In this document: one piece after another, positions 20,668 to 31,529 of the stretch
Layout: every line of letters begins with the position of its first letter
Position numbering within the stretch: the stretch's first letter is position 1
NCBI GenBank assembly: GCA_024803745.1
Contig: JANJXV010000013.1
Coordinates: forward strand, 55,607,001-55,671,000
Direction of reading: 5' to 3'
Source of the DNA: Megascapheus bottae
Taxonomy: Eukaryota; Chordata; Mammalia; Rodentia; Geomyidae
Length of the DNA stretch: 64,000 bases
Program-made: the position numbers and the translations under genes
The notes under the pieces: generated by a model
The model's input: only the letters and a program-made list of their open reading frames with translations
The model's database searches: none
What the model was told of the DNA's origin: nothing

Positions 20668-23600
20668 CCACCCTCCCTGCAGGCAGGGGCTCGGGGACCC
20701 GGGTGGGCCGTCCAGCCTGCCAGTGTCACGCTCCCGAGCCCCGATTCCTCCCTGGTTGTGGCCACTCCACGCTCTCAGGCTTTACCTTGGCAGCTGGGCC
20801 ACCCACCCCGTCTGAGTCCTCAAGGAGCCTGAGCTGCTCGGCCCCCTCCTGGCCTCTCCCAGGCTGGGCCACCTGCCAGGGGCGCCTGCAGGGTGGGGAG
20901 CAGCCCCAGTGCCTGCACCACGTGCTCCAGTCGGCCTCGGTGCCCCAGCGCGGGGGCGGCCGGCCGAGCTGCTGGGGCCTGAGGCCCTGCCAGGGGCGCC
21001 CTGGGCCAGTCCACTCGGCTTCCACGGGAGGGGCTGCAGCCCCGCTGGGCCCGGGCTGCCATGGAGGGGCCTGGCCTCGTCCTGTATAGACAGATACATG
21101 GACGCCGAGGCCGGCCCAGGGCCCCCCGGGGAGGACAGTTATATATCAGTTGTACTGTGGGCCGTGAGTGGCCTGAGCAAGGGCCACGGGACAAGGTGGC
21201 ATCAAAGGGCCCTCTAGCACCTGGCCGGAAGGACAGAGCCCCCCCACACCTGAGGTCCCCAGCCACCCGCTGCTGTGTGGTGACACTCCCTCCCCGCAGA
21301 GACAGGAGAGAGCACTGGGGACTCTGGCCTCCCTACCCTCCTCCACCTGCTAAGGGGGTGAGCCCCTCCCCTGGGGCCTGCCAAGCAAAGCATGGGGGGA
21401 ATGTGGGGGGGCCTGCAGGCAGGCAATGAGGCGTCATCTGGCTGGGGCTCCTTCAGGGAGAGGAGAGGAGAAGGGAGGCCCGGGAGGCTCTGGGCAGCCT
21501 TTTATGGAGCTGAAAGTGGCCTTGGGAAGGCAGTCTCCTGGAGACGGCTGGAGGGACCCATGCAGGGCCTCTGGGGATGGCTCCTGCTGCACAGCCCCCC
21601 GAGACGCCCCGGCCTGCAGCGCAGGCTCCTCACACTGTCTGCTGTGAGGCCATTGAAGCAGTTGGAGGTGGGCACACATCACAGCCAACCCTGAACAGGT
21701 TTGGGAGGCCCTGGCACCAGCTGCAGGGTGGGTCCTGCTTCTGTGTACCCCTGAGGTGTAGCCTCCGTCACACACACACACTGCTCAGAGACAAGAGAGG
21801 AACAGGGAGTGAAGCAGAGGTGTGAGTCTGGGAAGATGCCTGGCCCCTGCAGTGGCAAGGGCTCCAGAGGAACAAAACAGCCTGGCATGGTGGCTCACAC
21901 ATGTAATCCGCTCCAGAGGCTGAGGTCTGAGGTTCAAAGCCAGCCCAGGCATCTCCAGTTAACCACCAAAAAGCCAGAAGTGGAGTGCCAGCCTTGAGTA
22001 AAAAAGCCAGCGGGTAGTGCACTGAGCTCAAACTCCAGGAGTGGCACCTGACAAATAAAGAGGAAGGCATTGCCCCCTTCCCTCCGTGACAGGGCCCCCA
22101 GCACGGGGGTTTCCTGCTACCGGAACTGGGGTGTCCAGGGATACCCCTGAGCCTGCCACTGCCCTGGCACGGTGCGGTGGCCTGCAGCTGCTTGGGAATG
22201 GGCTTCACCATGCAGAAGTCTCCAGGACCAGCCAGGCTTCCCAGTTGGGGGCTGCGTACAGCGCCCCCTAGTGGCCTGCGGCCTCTCCTGAGTCACTAAG
22301 TTGCCTGGCGTCTAAGGGAGGCGGAAGAGCCTTGGACCACTGAGCAGAGGAGTGATGTGGGGACCTGGATTGGGGCTACATGAAGTTCATTGGGAAAAGG
22401 AAGTGGCTATGGAGGGCACCTGGGACCTTAGAGGTACAGCCTCACCCCCACCCTGGAGGGCCCAGACAGATGGAATTGCTACCTCCAACAGCTTGGTGGA
22501 AGTCCCTCTGGAGTGAGCCTGGGTGCCTGCAGTCCCTGCTGTTGGATGTTGACTGCAGGGCCGGTGCCTTTGTCCTCATTTTTTTCCCTGTATGCCAGGG
22601 ACTGGTGCCCAAGCTTGTAGGTGCTCAAAGGACTGGTTCCTCCCTTGCCCTAGAGGGACAGGGTGGGCGGGCGCTGTGTGCAGGGTTGAGGGTGAAATTC
22701 ACGTGCACTGGGCAAGGGTGGTCGGCTGTGACCACACCTAAGGGCCTGTCCTGGGGCTCAAGCTCCAGCTCCACCTCCAGCGTTTTTGGTAGTTCATTGA
22801 GATAAGAGTCTTCTGGACCTTCCTGCCCGGGCTGGCTTTAAACCTGAATCCTCAGACCCCAGCCTCCTAAGTAGCTAGGATTACAGGTGTGAGCGCCAGT
22901 ACAGCCCCGGCTGGGTTTGTTCATCGCCAGCAACCTCAGGCTGGCCTTGCACTACAGAGCCTCCTGCCTCACTCCTCCACACTGGGGTCCTAAGTGTGCC
23001 CCCTCCTTCTGGGGCATCTGGGCATGGAGCCCAGGTGTACCCGCCCCTCCCTGCATGCCATGCGTCCAGGTCCACGGTGTCCTGCTCACGACCTTCTCTC
23101 CTCTGCAGACGTGAAGTTCATTTCCAACCCACCCTCCATGGTGGCAGCTGGGAGTGTGATGGCAGCAGTGCAGGGGCTATACCTGGGCAGTCCCAACAAC
23201 TTCCTGTCCTGTTACCGCATGACGCACTTTCTCTCCAGACTGATCAAGTGTGACCCTGTGAGTAGGCGGGGTACCAAGCTGCAGCACCAGGGAGGAGTGG
23301 GGGGGGCGGGATCAAAGCCTTCAACCCCAGACAATTCATACTCAACTTATTGTCATTTTAGCCTCAGCTCTTGTAAAGACCTAAAATGAGGTGTCAGGAG
23401 TTTGGCCTAGTGGTAGAGTGCTTGCCTGGCATGCACAAAGACCCGGGTTTGATTCCTCAGTACCACATACATAGAAAAGGTTGGGAGTGGTGCTGTGGCT
23501 CAAGTGGTAGAGCTCTAGCCTTGAGAAAACCCAAGGACAGTGCTTCAGACCCTGAGTTCAAGCCCCAGGACTGGCAAAAAAAAAGAAGAAGAGGAAAAAT

Positions 23601-24908
23601 GAGCCAGGTACTGGTGGCTCACGCCTATTGTCCTAGCTCCTCAAGAGGTGGAGAGCTGAGGATCAAGGCTCATCAAAAAAGACAAAACTGGGGCTGGGAA
23701 TGTGGCTTAGTTGTAGGCGGCCTCCTTGCCTACCTGCATGAAGCCCTGAGTTCCTTGGTACCACATAAACAAAATAAAAACAGAAATGGAGCTATGGCTC
23801 AAGTAGTAGAGCACTAGCCTTGAGCAAAAGCAGCTCAGGGACAGCGTCAAGGCCCTGAGTTCATTCATGTCCCAGGGCTGACACACACAGCTATGTATCT
23901 GCTTTTGTTTTTGGTATGCGTTGATGGAACTGGGATTTATTTATTTTTGCTGAAAACTTATCTTCTACCACCTGAACTCTAGGTCTAGCTTTTTGGTGGT
24001 TAGTTGGAGATAGTCTCACAGACTCTTCTGCCCAGTCTGGTTTTGAACTGCCATCCTCAAATCTCTCTTAGCCTCCTGAGTGGCTAGAATTCCAGGGGTG
24101 AGGCACCAGTGTCCAGCTGTTGGGAGCTGCTGGAGAAAGGGCACTCACTGGGGATGGCTGCTGACTCAGGGTCAGAGGACAAGGCAGGAAAGGCAGGAGT
24201 CCAAGGCCGGCCCCAGAGGACTTGGTGGTGGTCAGAACTGCTGGGCCCTGTAGGTTGCTGGAAGTGAGGCCTGGTAGAAGCCATGGGCTTATAAAGCTGT
24301 GAGTAGTGCCCATGGACAGCCAGAAGCAGTCAGGCCTTGGAGTTCCCATCTATGCAGTGACGTCATTTGCCCCTGCATGTGGCTGTCCTCTAGTCCTCCC
24401 ATCCTCTGTCCTGACTAGGCCATCCGGCCAGGGGAAGCTGGGGACCAGAGGTGGCAGCTGGGAGTTTGAGGTGGCTTGCAAATCTCCCTCCAGGATTGAG
24501 AGGCCATAGGAAGGCTGCTTCAGCCTTGTTCCTTAGGAGAAAAGCACCCAGCCAGGTGGGTGCAGGTGCCCATGGTACACATTGGCAATTCTAGCTGCTC
24601 AGGAGGCTGAGATCTGAGAATGGTCGTTTGAAGCCAGGACAACTGGAAAAGCCCTTGAGACTTTTCAGTCCAATTCTGGGTCTCGGTGGTGACACTTGGA
24701 GGTGGGTGGGGGCTCTTGGTAAAAGTCCTCCCCCCCCCCCAAGGACTGCCTCCGAGCCTGCCAGGAGCAGATTGAAGCGCTGCTGGAGGCCAGCCTGCGT
24801 CAAGCCCAGCAGAACCTGGACCCCAAGGCCTCGGAGGAGGAGGAGGTGGAGGAAGAGGAGGTGGACCTGGCCTGCACGCCCACCGATGTACGAGACGTGG
24901 ATGTCTGA
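18248..24908 (+). CDS. CCND1: Cyclin D1, complete, 5 coding exons
   Basis: Coding exons are 18248-18445, 19804-20019, 20460-20619, 23109-23257 and 24744-24908, giving 295 aa, the same as human. All introns obey GT-AG. The LxCxE motif (LLCCE, residues 5-9) binds RB-family pockets. The cyclin box lies at about residues 28-152 and includes K112, needed for CDK4/6 binding. A second cyclin fold runs to about 265. An acidic run at 272-280 precedes the LACTPTD degron containing T286, the GSK3B phosphorylation site that drives export and degradation. Family knowledge: the regulatory subunit of CDK4/6 that phosphorylates RB at G1/S in the nucleus. The stretch [12 protein letters not shown] in exon 4 is the rodent version. 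Introns are 1358, 440, 2489 and 1486 bp; introns 3 and 4 carry SINEs. The start is the only ATG giving the conserved N-terminus. Identity is certain. Confidence 0.98.
19267..19492. repeat. Duplicated AT-rich element in CCND1 intron 1
   Basis: Two 22-bp copies (19267-19288 and 19471-19492) differ at one base and lie 204 bp apart in otherwise GC-rich intron. Both contain TATTTTTAAATA, a MEF2-like core. Confidence 0.75.
19804..20019 (+). CDS. CCND1: CCND1 coding exon 2
   Basis: 216 nt, 72 codons, from acceptor CCCGCAG|GTCTGC to donor CTG|GTGACC. It encodes the centre of the cyclin box including K112 in VASKMKET. It is nearly identical to mammalian orthologues. Confidence 0.97.
20460..20619 (+). 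CDS. CCND1: CCND1 coding exon 3
   Basis: 160 nt, the usual length of this exon, ending in phase 1 at ACAG|GTAGGC. It encodes the end of the first cyclin fold and the start of the second ([18 protein letters not shown]). Both flanks are runs of C: 14 before the acceptor AG, and 31 starting 16 nt after the donor. Confidence 0.97.
20636..20666. repeat. C31 homopolymer at the start of CCND1 intron 3
   Basis: 31 consecutive C residues beginning 16 nt after the exon 3 donor. Length is likely polymorphic or uncertain in assembly. Confidence 0.9.
21880..22060 (+). mobile_element. Composite SINE in CCND1 intron 3
   Basis: AGCCTGGCATGGTGGCTCAC head and a shortened tail ending GACAAATAAA. Confidence 0.8.
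22783..22915 (-). mobile_element. SINE head half in CCND1 intron 3
   Basis: Reverse of the composite head: AGATAAGAGTCTTCTGGACC ... AGTAGCTAGGATTACAGG. Confidence 0.85.
23109..23257 (+). CDS. CCND1: CCND1 coding exon 4
   Basis: 149 nt, returning the frame to phase 0 at CCT|GTGAGT. It encodes the second cyclin fold ([17 protein letters not shown] to LIKCDP). The last codon is CCT for Pro241, the site where human G870A affects splicing. Confidence 0.97.
23391..23595 (+). mobile_element. Dimeric ID SINE in CCND1 intron 4
   Basis: ID unit with A box (TTTGGCCTAGTGGTAGAGTG) and B box (GGTTTGATTCC), the linker CCACATACATAGAAAA, then the second unit and an A-run. An AAAATGAG repeat on both sides (23383-23390 and 23596-23603) is the probable target duplication. 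Confidence 0.85.
23604..23890 (+). mobile_element. Trimeric SINE (head + ID + ID-like) in CCND1 intron 4
   Basis: GGTACTGGTGGCTCACGCC head, then GAATGTGGCTTAGTTGTAGG ID unit, then GGAGCTATGGCTCAAGTAGT unit. Confidence 0.75.
23905..24118 (-). mobile_element. Composite SINE in CCND1 intron 4
   Basis: Reverse orientation: CCACCTGAACTCTAGG ... TTTTTGGTGGTTAGTTGGAG ... CTCCTGAGTGGCTAGAATTC. Confidence 0.85.
24548..24672 (+). mobile_element. SINE head fragment just before CCND1 exon 5
   Basis: CAGCCAGGTGGGTGCAGGTG ... CAGGAGGCTGAGATCTGAGA ... TTTTCAGTCCAATTC. It ends about 70 nt before the exon 5 acceptor. Confidence 0.75.
24744..24908 (+). CDS. CCND1: CCND1 coding exon 5 (terminal)
   Basis: 54 codons plus TGA. 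It encodes the last helix, a glutamate-rich run broken by one Val, and the T286 degron ([12 protein letters not shown]). The 3' splice site reads C-tract then AAG|GAC, so position -3 is A, a rarer acceptor form. Confidence 0.96.
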   Translation, partial: DCLRACQEQIEALLEASLRQAQQNLDPKASEEEEVEEEEVDLACTPTDVRDVDV

Positions 24909-27795
24909 GGGCCAGGCGCCGCCAGCTGGGAGCCAGGCCTGTGTGCTCCTATGACCGTCCCTTCTCACAGGGACATGGCGCTACACCAGAAAGGAGCACT
25001 TTCTTCTCCTTGCTGGTTTTTGTTTTTGTTTTTTTCCTGTATTCTTTGTCCTTTTCCGTCTCTGACTTAAGCAAAAGGAAAAAAAAAAATCCCTGAAAAT
25101 TGTCTTAGAGAGAGAGAGAGAGAGAGAAATAGAATTTGCATAGCCCTCAGTGGCTTGTACTGCATAGAGGATTTTTCTAGCCTGGTAATGAACTAGTTTT
25201 CTCTCGTTGTTTAAGAATAGTTGTTAACACACAAGATGTCTCTGGGGAAGACTAGAGTTGACTTTTGCGTGTGTGTTGGGGGAAAAAAAAAGCATAAAAA
25301 GTGCAAGAAACCTTTTTTTTTTTTTTTTTTAAGTAGAGGAGGGCTTTAGGTAAAGAAATGTATTCTGCTTTCCTGAAGAGTCGGCTCAGACTCGGCGCTC
25401 GCTCTCCCCGCACACCCATGTAGCCGCTCACGAAGCAAGCATCGTAGGTGTAGCCCATAGGTAGGTAGAGGCGACCTCTCTGCCTGATCTGCGGCTAGCT
25501 GGCCTCTGGCAGGGTGGCCCTGTGAACCCGCAGTGTCCCACCAGCCAGAGTCCCACTGGTAGTGGGAAAAGCCATCTGTCACTCGGCCAGCACGATCCCA
25601 CAGAGGCAGCAAGAGGAACAGAATATATTCTATTTTTATAATCTTGCTATTTTTGTAGTTACCCTGTTTATGAGATGCTGGTGTCCCCCCCCCCCCGCCC
25701 TGCCCCTCCCCACGGCCCTGGAGCCTGCTTGTATCAGGTTAAACCCACAGCTACTTTTGTTGTTGGCATTACTCCTTTTGTATGTTTTCCCTCCTGGGTA
25801 TTCTAAAACCATTCCATTTCAAAGCACTTTGGTTGGAGGGAGAGATGGGGTCTATGGCTTTGGTGTTCCAGGGGCAGTTTTTTAATGGGATGGTTTCGGA
25901 ATGCTCTGCTTATGCAGACAAGGAGACACCTGAGTTCCAGTCATTGTGCTGTCAGCGAGGGGGGAAGGGGTGGTCTTGAAAGTCAGGAGAAAGTAAGTCC
26001 TTTTGTGTTGTCTAGAGAGGGTCAAGTTCATAGGCGTCCTTTGGTGCCAACTAGAGTTTGAAAGTAGGGACCTGGAAGGTACGTAGAGAGACCCAGTAGT
26101 TTAAGGTTTACCTTTAGATGTTTCATGACGAAAGGTTTTTAAACACTAAAATATATAATTTATAGTTAAGGCTAAAAAGAATATTTATTGGAGACGATGT
26201 TGATAAGGCCAGTATGATTTATAAAAAAGTATTGCAATCTCCCCCTTGGGTTTAGACACGCACGCACACACACACACACACACTTTTTTTGCCCCAAAGT
26301 TTTAGAACTGTTTGTTTACAAAAGATTGATCCTTTTATAGGTGTGGGTGGGGGGCATTCCAAGGAAAATCACACACAAAAAAAGACAGATTTGGCCTGCT
26401 TGGAGTTCACCCAAAGTGGTTCGATCCAAGCTTAAAGGAAAATTAGGGTTTGGTTCTAGCACATTCTTTATCACCTGCCCTCTCCTTTAAAAAAATATAT
26501 ATATTAGTGACAAGTAGGTAATTTGCACATCTTGGCTCTTACCTTTGATTTGAGGGTGTGGAAGGGAGGTGTGGAGAGCGTGAGGCTGAGTCTGGAGAGG
26601 ATGTGGGGAGTGGGGGAAGGACCGTCTCGTGGACGGGGCAGTGACCACGCAAGGAACAAGCTATGGCTCCGTTTCTTAACTCGCTGCTACCGATGAATCC
26701 CCGCCCGGTTTGGAAACATTTGCATGGCTTCTCTGAATCATCTTTCACATTGTTTTGCTGCTATTGGAAGATCGGTTTGTTTTTGTTTTGTTTTGTTTTG
26801 CCATGTCCTATACTGCCATGTTCTAGTTTTGATTTCCTCATAGAAAATGGTATTGCATATGCCCTTTTTTTTGTAGTTTTTTTTAATGTGATCAATTTTG
26901 ACTTAATATGATTACTGCTCTATTCCAAAAAAGAAAAAAAAAGTGTTCACAATACCTCATGCTTTCTTTAGCTGTTGTGCAGGTCCAGTGGTCGGACTGT
27001 CTGTTCTTACAGACAGACACATGGACGGGATCCTGGGACAGGCGTACTGGCGGCTGCCGAGGCCACGTGGCCTCTGGGCGCTCGGCCCTCCCTCCATCTG
27101 ACCTGGGGTGTACCATCAGTAGTTTGGACAACTGTATCATTCTGTACGTGTAGTTATGAACATTGCATTATTATTATATTATTATTATTATTTTAACAAG
27201 TCTGTCTGTGTGCCATCATGGTGCTTTGAGGTGACTGAAACCGCTTCTGGAACTTGTTCAAGTGTCCGGTGCATTTGGTCTGTTGTTCTGTACTCATGTT
27301 CTGTTGGTTGATATTCTGTACGTTACCATCTAAGTCTCAAGGATGCCAGGCTGCCCATGAGTTCCTCCTTGGCTAGCTGCCCAACCAAAAGGATTTGTGC
27401 CCCCTGGTGCCCTGCCGGGGGTGAGCCTGTGTCCACAGGATGGTGTCTTCACCCCTCTGAAGCAGCTTACCTCAGTTGTCCTGCCCGGGACACGGGGCCC
27501 AGGCCAGGGGCCCAGAGGAGCAGGGGAGGGGCAACCTCAGTGACGGACAGAGGCAGAAGTCTTGGATACCACGTGTGCCCAAAGGCCAAAGGCTGGTGGC
27601 AGGTCCACAGGGCACACGGAGGTGGTCCTGCAGCCGTGGGCTGGGAGGGTCTCTGTTGGGGGTGGCAATGTGGGGACTGCGTGTTTGTGGCAGGCAGCAG
27701 GGCAGTTCTCAGCACAGACATGTAACCGGCACGATTCCAGTGGAAAACAAGACAAACACGAAAAGTCTAGAAATAAAGTCAATAAAATCCCACTG
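24909..27795 (+). other. CCND1: CCND1 3'UTR
   Basis: About 2.9 kb, recognisable along its length as the orthologue of the human 3'UTR. It contains a miR-17/20 seed match GCACTTT (25824-25830), a (CA)n near 26257-26283, two miR-15/16 matches (GCTGCTA 26683-26689 and TGCTGCTA 26756-26763) and an AT-rich (TAT)n stretch at 27165-27195. It ends with AATAAA at 27772-27777 and again at 27781-27786. A (GA)n run at about 25107-25128 appears to be local. These elements explain the known short half-life and microRNA control of the transcript. Confidence 0.85.
27772..27786 (+). terminator. CCND1: CCND1 polyadenylation signals (two AATAAA)
   Basis: Two overlapping-range hexamers nine bases apart follow the conserved AAGTCTAG, matching the end of mammalian CCND1 transcripts. 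Cleavage is expected at about 27795-27805. Confidence 0.85.
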
Positions 27796-27799
27796 TGAC

Positions 27800-29761
27800 C
27801 TCGCTGTGTTTTGGGGGCTGACTGGGGGCTGACAGGAAAGGGGGTCACCGCCACCTCCCTGCCATGACCCTGCTGCGTCCCTGACCTCAGAGGCAACCCG
27901 AACACCATGTTGCCAGTCAGGGAGTTTGCAGATGGCATCCTCTGTCCAGTGCTTGGGTGTTGGGGGCAGGGGTGTGTGTCCTGCTTTTGCTGGCTTTAGA
28001 GAGGCCTGCCAGCCGGTTGGCAAGGCAGCTGAGCACATTTCACCTAGGGCATCACCTGGGAAGGCAGGGTCAGGGGCTGATGACTGGTCTAGAAGGTTCT
28101 CTGCTTGGTTAGGAAGCACTGTGCTAACTCTACCAGCTGGCCACTGAATGTGGTGCCAGGGTCCCTGTTCTAATCACAGGGTGACAACTTCAGGGGCAAA
28201 GCCAGAGTCAGCTGACCTGCCACCCCATCTTGTGACCCTTTTATCTGGTCCCCCACACAGGATTGCTCTGCAGTGAGTTCAGGCTTGCCCTGCCTCTCCT
28301 CAGTTCTGACGACCAGCAGGCAGCTGGTGACACAGCAAATGCCCCCTCCCTGGACCTCCTCCCTCGAGGGCATGGGTGTGTGGTCTCAGCCCCCCCACTG
28401 CCTGGGTGTGGAGGAGTCGGTGGGGGTAGGTGGCTGCACTGCCCAGGGTAGCACCCACAGCTCTGGAAACAGTAAGGGCACTGGTGGCACGGGAGGGGGA
28501 GGGGGCTTCCCCATGTGGGAAAAAGGAGGTCCTGTCCCTACTGCACTTCCAGAGACCCCAGGTTCCAGGTGGGCCTGGCCTATATTTGGTTTATTGTCTG
28601 TGTCAGCTGGGTCTCTGCCTTCCGTAGCTCCATAGCTGGTCACCTCCCCAAGCTCGCAGACACCTGTGGGGTGTGGGAGGGGTGAGGTGCTTCCATGCCC
28701 CCAAGCTTGGGCCCCCAAGCTGCCCAGCCTCTCCCCTCGGGCCCCTGTCACCCCAGGAATGCCTTTGATCAAGGTTTCTGCTGGGAGAGGCAGGCCTGGA
28801 CCTCTAATCCGTTCCCACAGTCCCCTGGCCTGCAGGCCCCACCGCCCCTCCACACACAGCACACAATAGCAGCTGGGGCCAGGGGCCTTGGGGCCCACAT
28901 CCGGGGCCATTGTCACTGCCACTCATGGGGCACACAAGGAGGACAGGCCTCGGTGGGCCTTGAGCCTATCAAAGGCAGTGGCATCTATTAATCCTTCTGT
29001 CACCTAGCGACAGCCGAGCCAGCTGTCGGCCTGCAGCCACTTCAGAGCCAGTCTAAGAAGCGGGCCCACCACGGGGACCCCAGCCTAGGGCGAGGGGCCC
29101 ACACCACGGGGACCCCAGCCCAGGGCAAGGGGCCGCCCTCCTCCCTCCCTCCCTCCCTCCCTCCCTTCCTTCTTTCTCAGCTTCTATGGGGAGCACCAGT
29201 TCCTTAACTACACCGAGAAGGAACTCGGCAGCAGCCTCTGGGGAGTGAGCCACCTTGGACTTCTGTTGGGGGCCAATGCCTCCTATCCTCACCAGGCTGC
29301 TCGGCGTGGATGGCTCCTCACGCAGAGGTGGCCCTAAGGCCACCTCTTCTGGTCCCCAGCTCCATTTAAACCTACAGCCGGGCTGGGCTGAGCACTGTCC
29401 ATGGCTGCCCGTGCCACATCACCATCTGCTTTCCCTGCCTTTACCCGGTCTCTATATATGAGAGCAAGGAACCCCTGCACTTGGGAGCTGGGTCTTGAAC
29501 ACTGGCTCCCTCCAGAGGGAGGCTCACCAGCTCTCCCACGCGGGGCACCTGACCTCCACTGCTCAGGGCTGGGCCTGTCCTGTGTCTCCTGAGGCACCAG
29601 GCAGAATACCTACTGGTGAGCAGTGACACCAACCCTGCCCTCTGTCTGGAACCAGACAAGGGCTGGTCAGGCTTCACTATACTCCAGGGAGAACGGCCAG
29701 ATGGTGAAATAAATGAGCAAGAGGCTGTGTGCCAATAAAGCTTTATGTATAAAAATGGGCA
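27800..29761. other. Intergenic spacer after CCND1
   Basis: No gene recognised between the CCND1 polyadenylation site and the next SINE. It contains a two-copy 35-bp repeat (29068 and 29103) and a (CCCT)n tract at 29141-29167. Confidence 0.55.
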
Positions 29762-30018
29762 AAAAGCTGGGTGTGGGTGGCCCATGCCTGTAATCATCCC
29801 AGCTACTCAGCAGGCGGAGACCTTAGGTGGGATCACAGGTCAAAGCCAGTGTAAGCAGAAAGGTTCGTGAGACGCTCATCTCCAACTAGCCAGCAAAAAC
29901 CTGGACGTGGAAGTGTGGGCTTAAATGATAAAGCACCAGCCAAAAAAACTACAGGACAGTGCCCAGGCCCAGTTCAAGCCCCAATTCCAGCACGCGCACG
30001 CGCACACACACACACACA
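29762..30018 (+). mobile_element. Composite SINE with CA tail
   Basis: AAGCTGGGTGTGGGTGGCCC head, TCTCCAACTAGCCAGCAAAA middle and a (CA)n at 30000-30018. Confidence 0.8.
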
Positions 30019-31020
30019 GGCAGGACCAACACTCAACCGCCTTGGGCACGCTGCCAGCAAGGCTAACCTGGGTGCCCCTGGACACCCAGGCTGCCACCCT
30101 GACGCCACACCTCACAACTCGGCTGAGCCTGCGAGGCGATGAAGGACAACGGTAGTCCTAACCCCACCTGGATGGATCCTCACAGGAGGAGGACGCAGAG
30201 TCAAGCACACGGGAAAGGCATCACCTGTGAGCTAGCTTGGGACACCCAGGTCCAGGCTGTGGGAAGATGGCCGCCTGCCGCAGGGTCGCTCAGCACATCA
30301 CTGAGGAAAGGCATTGGCAGGCTGGGAAAGATGACACCACCAGAATCCTAGGTCCCCGAGAACCAGCTTCTTGAGGGCTAAGGATGGGAGCCAAGGCAGA
30401 AAGTGTGAGAGTCCATCTCAATGAAGTGGGTCTCACCTGTGATCCCACTATTGGGAAGACGAAGGCTCCAGGCAGAAAATCTCCCGAGACTCCTTCTCTA
30501 CCCACAGCTGGGAAGCTGAACTCCTCGCTGCATGCAAAGCTGAGACAGGAGAGCTGCACTTGGAAGCCAGCCCCAGCAGAAAATGCCACACAACTCCACC
30601 TCAACGCAGGGCAGCTGGGAGCAGGGGACACACAGCTGACACTCAGCCAGGACAGGACGCTAATACAAAAGGTGCAAGGGAGACCCCATGCCACGAACAG
30701 CAGAGAAACGCAGGGCACACCTTAGTACGGGTACAGTACCTGCCTGGAGGGCACAAGGCTAAGCTGAAAACCCAGGACTGTCAGGCGGGAACACACAGCT
30801 CAGTCTGCAAAGGAAGCCAGCCCCAACAGCCCCGGGCCAGCAGAGCCCCGAGCAGCACACAGGGCCTGCGCACAGAGAGCCGGGGTGGTGTGGAGATGTA
30901 AGGACGCAGGTCCTACCTGTGTGACTGAGTGGCTGGGCAGCTGACAGGGGCTGGCCAGGTCTCAAGCTTGTCCTGACGGAAAGGGGACTACCCTCCTCTT
31001 GTGGTCACTTTTTTTGAAGC
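30019..31020. other. Intergenic, one weak SINE trace
   Basis: Mostly unique sequence. A weak SINE-like match lies near 30415-30500 (TCTCACCTGTGATCCCACTA). No gene recognised. Confidence 0.45.
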
Positions 31021-31021
31021 A

Positions 31022-31115
31022 AAAGGGCTAGGGGCATGCCTCAAGTGATAAAGCCCTTTGCCTAGCAACCTCATGGCCCTGGGTTCAAATCCCAGTACTG
31101 CCTAAAAAGTTGAAA
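31022..31115 (+). mobile_element. ID-like monomer
   Basis: ATGCCTCAAGTGATAAAGCC, CTTTGCCTAGCAACC and B box GGGTTCAAATCCC, followed by an A-rich end. Confidence 0.8.
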
Positions 31116-31127
31116 AAAGCAAGAACC

Positions 31128-31455
31128 TGAGCTGGGCTCAGGGGGCTCACAGCTGTAATTATACTCAGGGGGCTGAGATCTGAGGATCATGGTTCGAAGC
31201 CAGTCAGGGCAGGAAAGTCCCCTGAGACTCTTACCTCTAAATAACCACCAGAAAACCAGAAATGGTGCTGTGGATCAAAGCAGTGGAGTGCTAGCCTGAG
31301 CAGAAGGAGCTCAGGGACAGTGCCCAGGCCAAGTTCAAAAGGAGCTCAGGGACAGCGCCCAGGCCAAGTTCAAAAGGAGCTCAGGGACAGCGCCCAGGCC
31401 AAGTTCAAAAGGAGCTCAGGGACAGTGCCTAGGCCAACTGACAAAACAAAACAAA
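31128..31455 (+). mobile_element. Composite SINE with amplified 35-bp tail
   Basis: Head GCTGGGCTCAGGGGGCTCAC. The tail contains four tandem copies of a 35-bp unit starting at 31306, 31341, 31376 and 31411 (GGAGCTCAGGGACAG ...). Confidence 0.9.
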
Positions 31456-31529
31456 ACCACGACGACGGCACACTGGAAGTGTAATCAGAAAGTGGGCATC
31501 TCGACTCTTCTATGATGTCTATTAATACA

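Noticed and set aside
19509..21089. 526-residue plus-strand frame across CCND1 exons 2-3
   Set aside because: Out of frame with cyclin D1. It is open only because the region is GC-rich.
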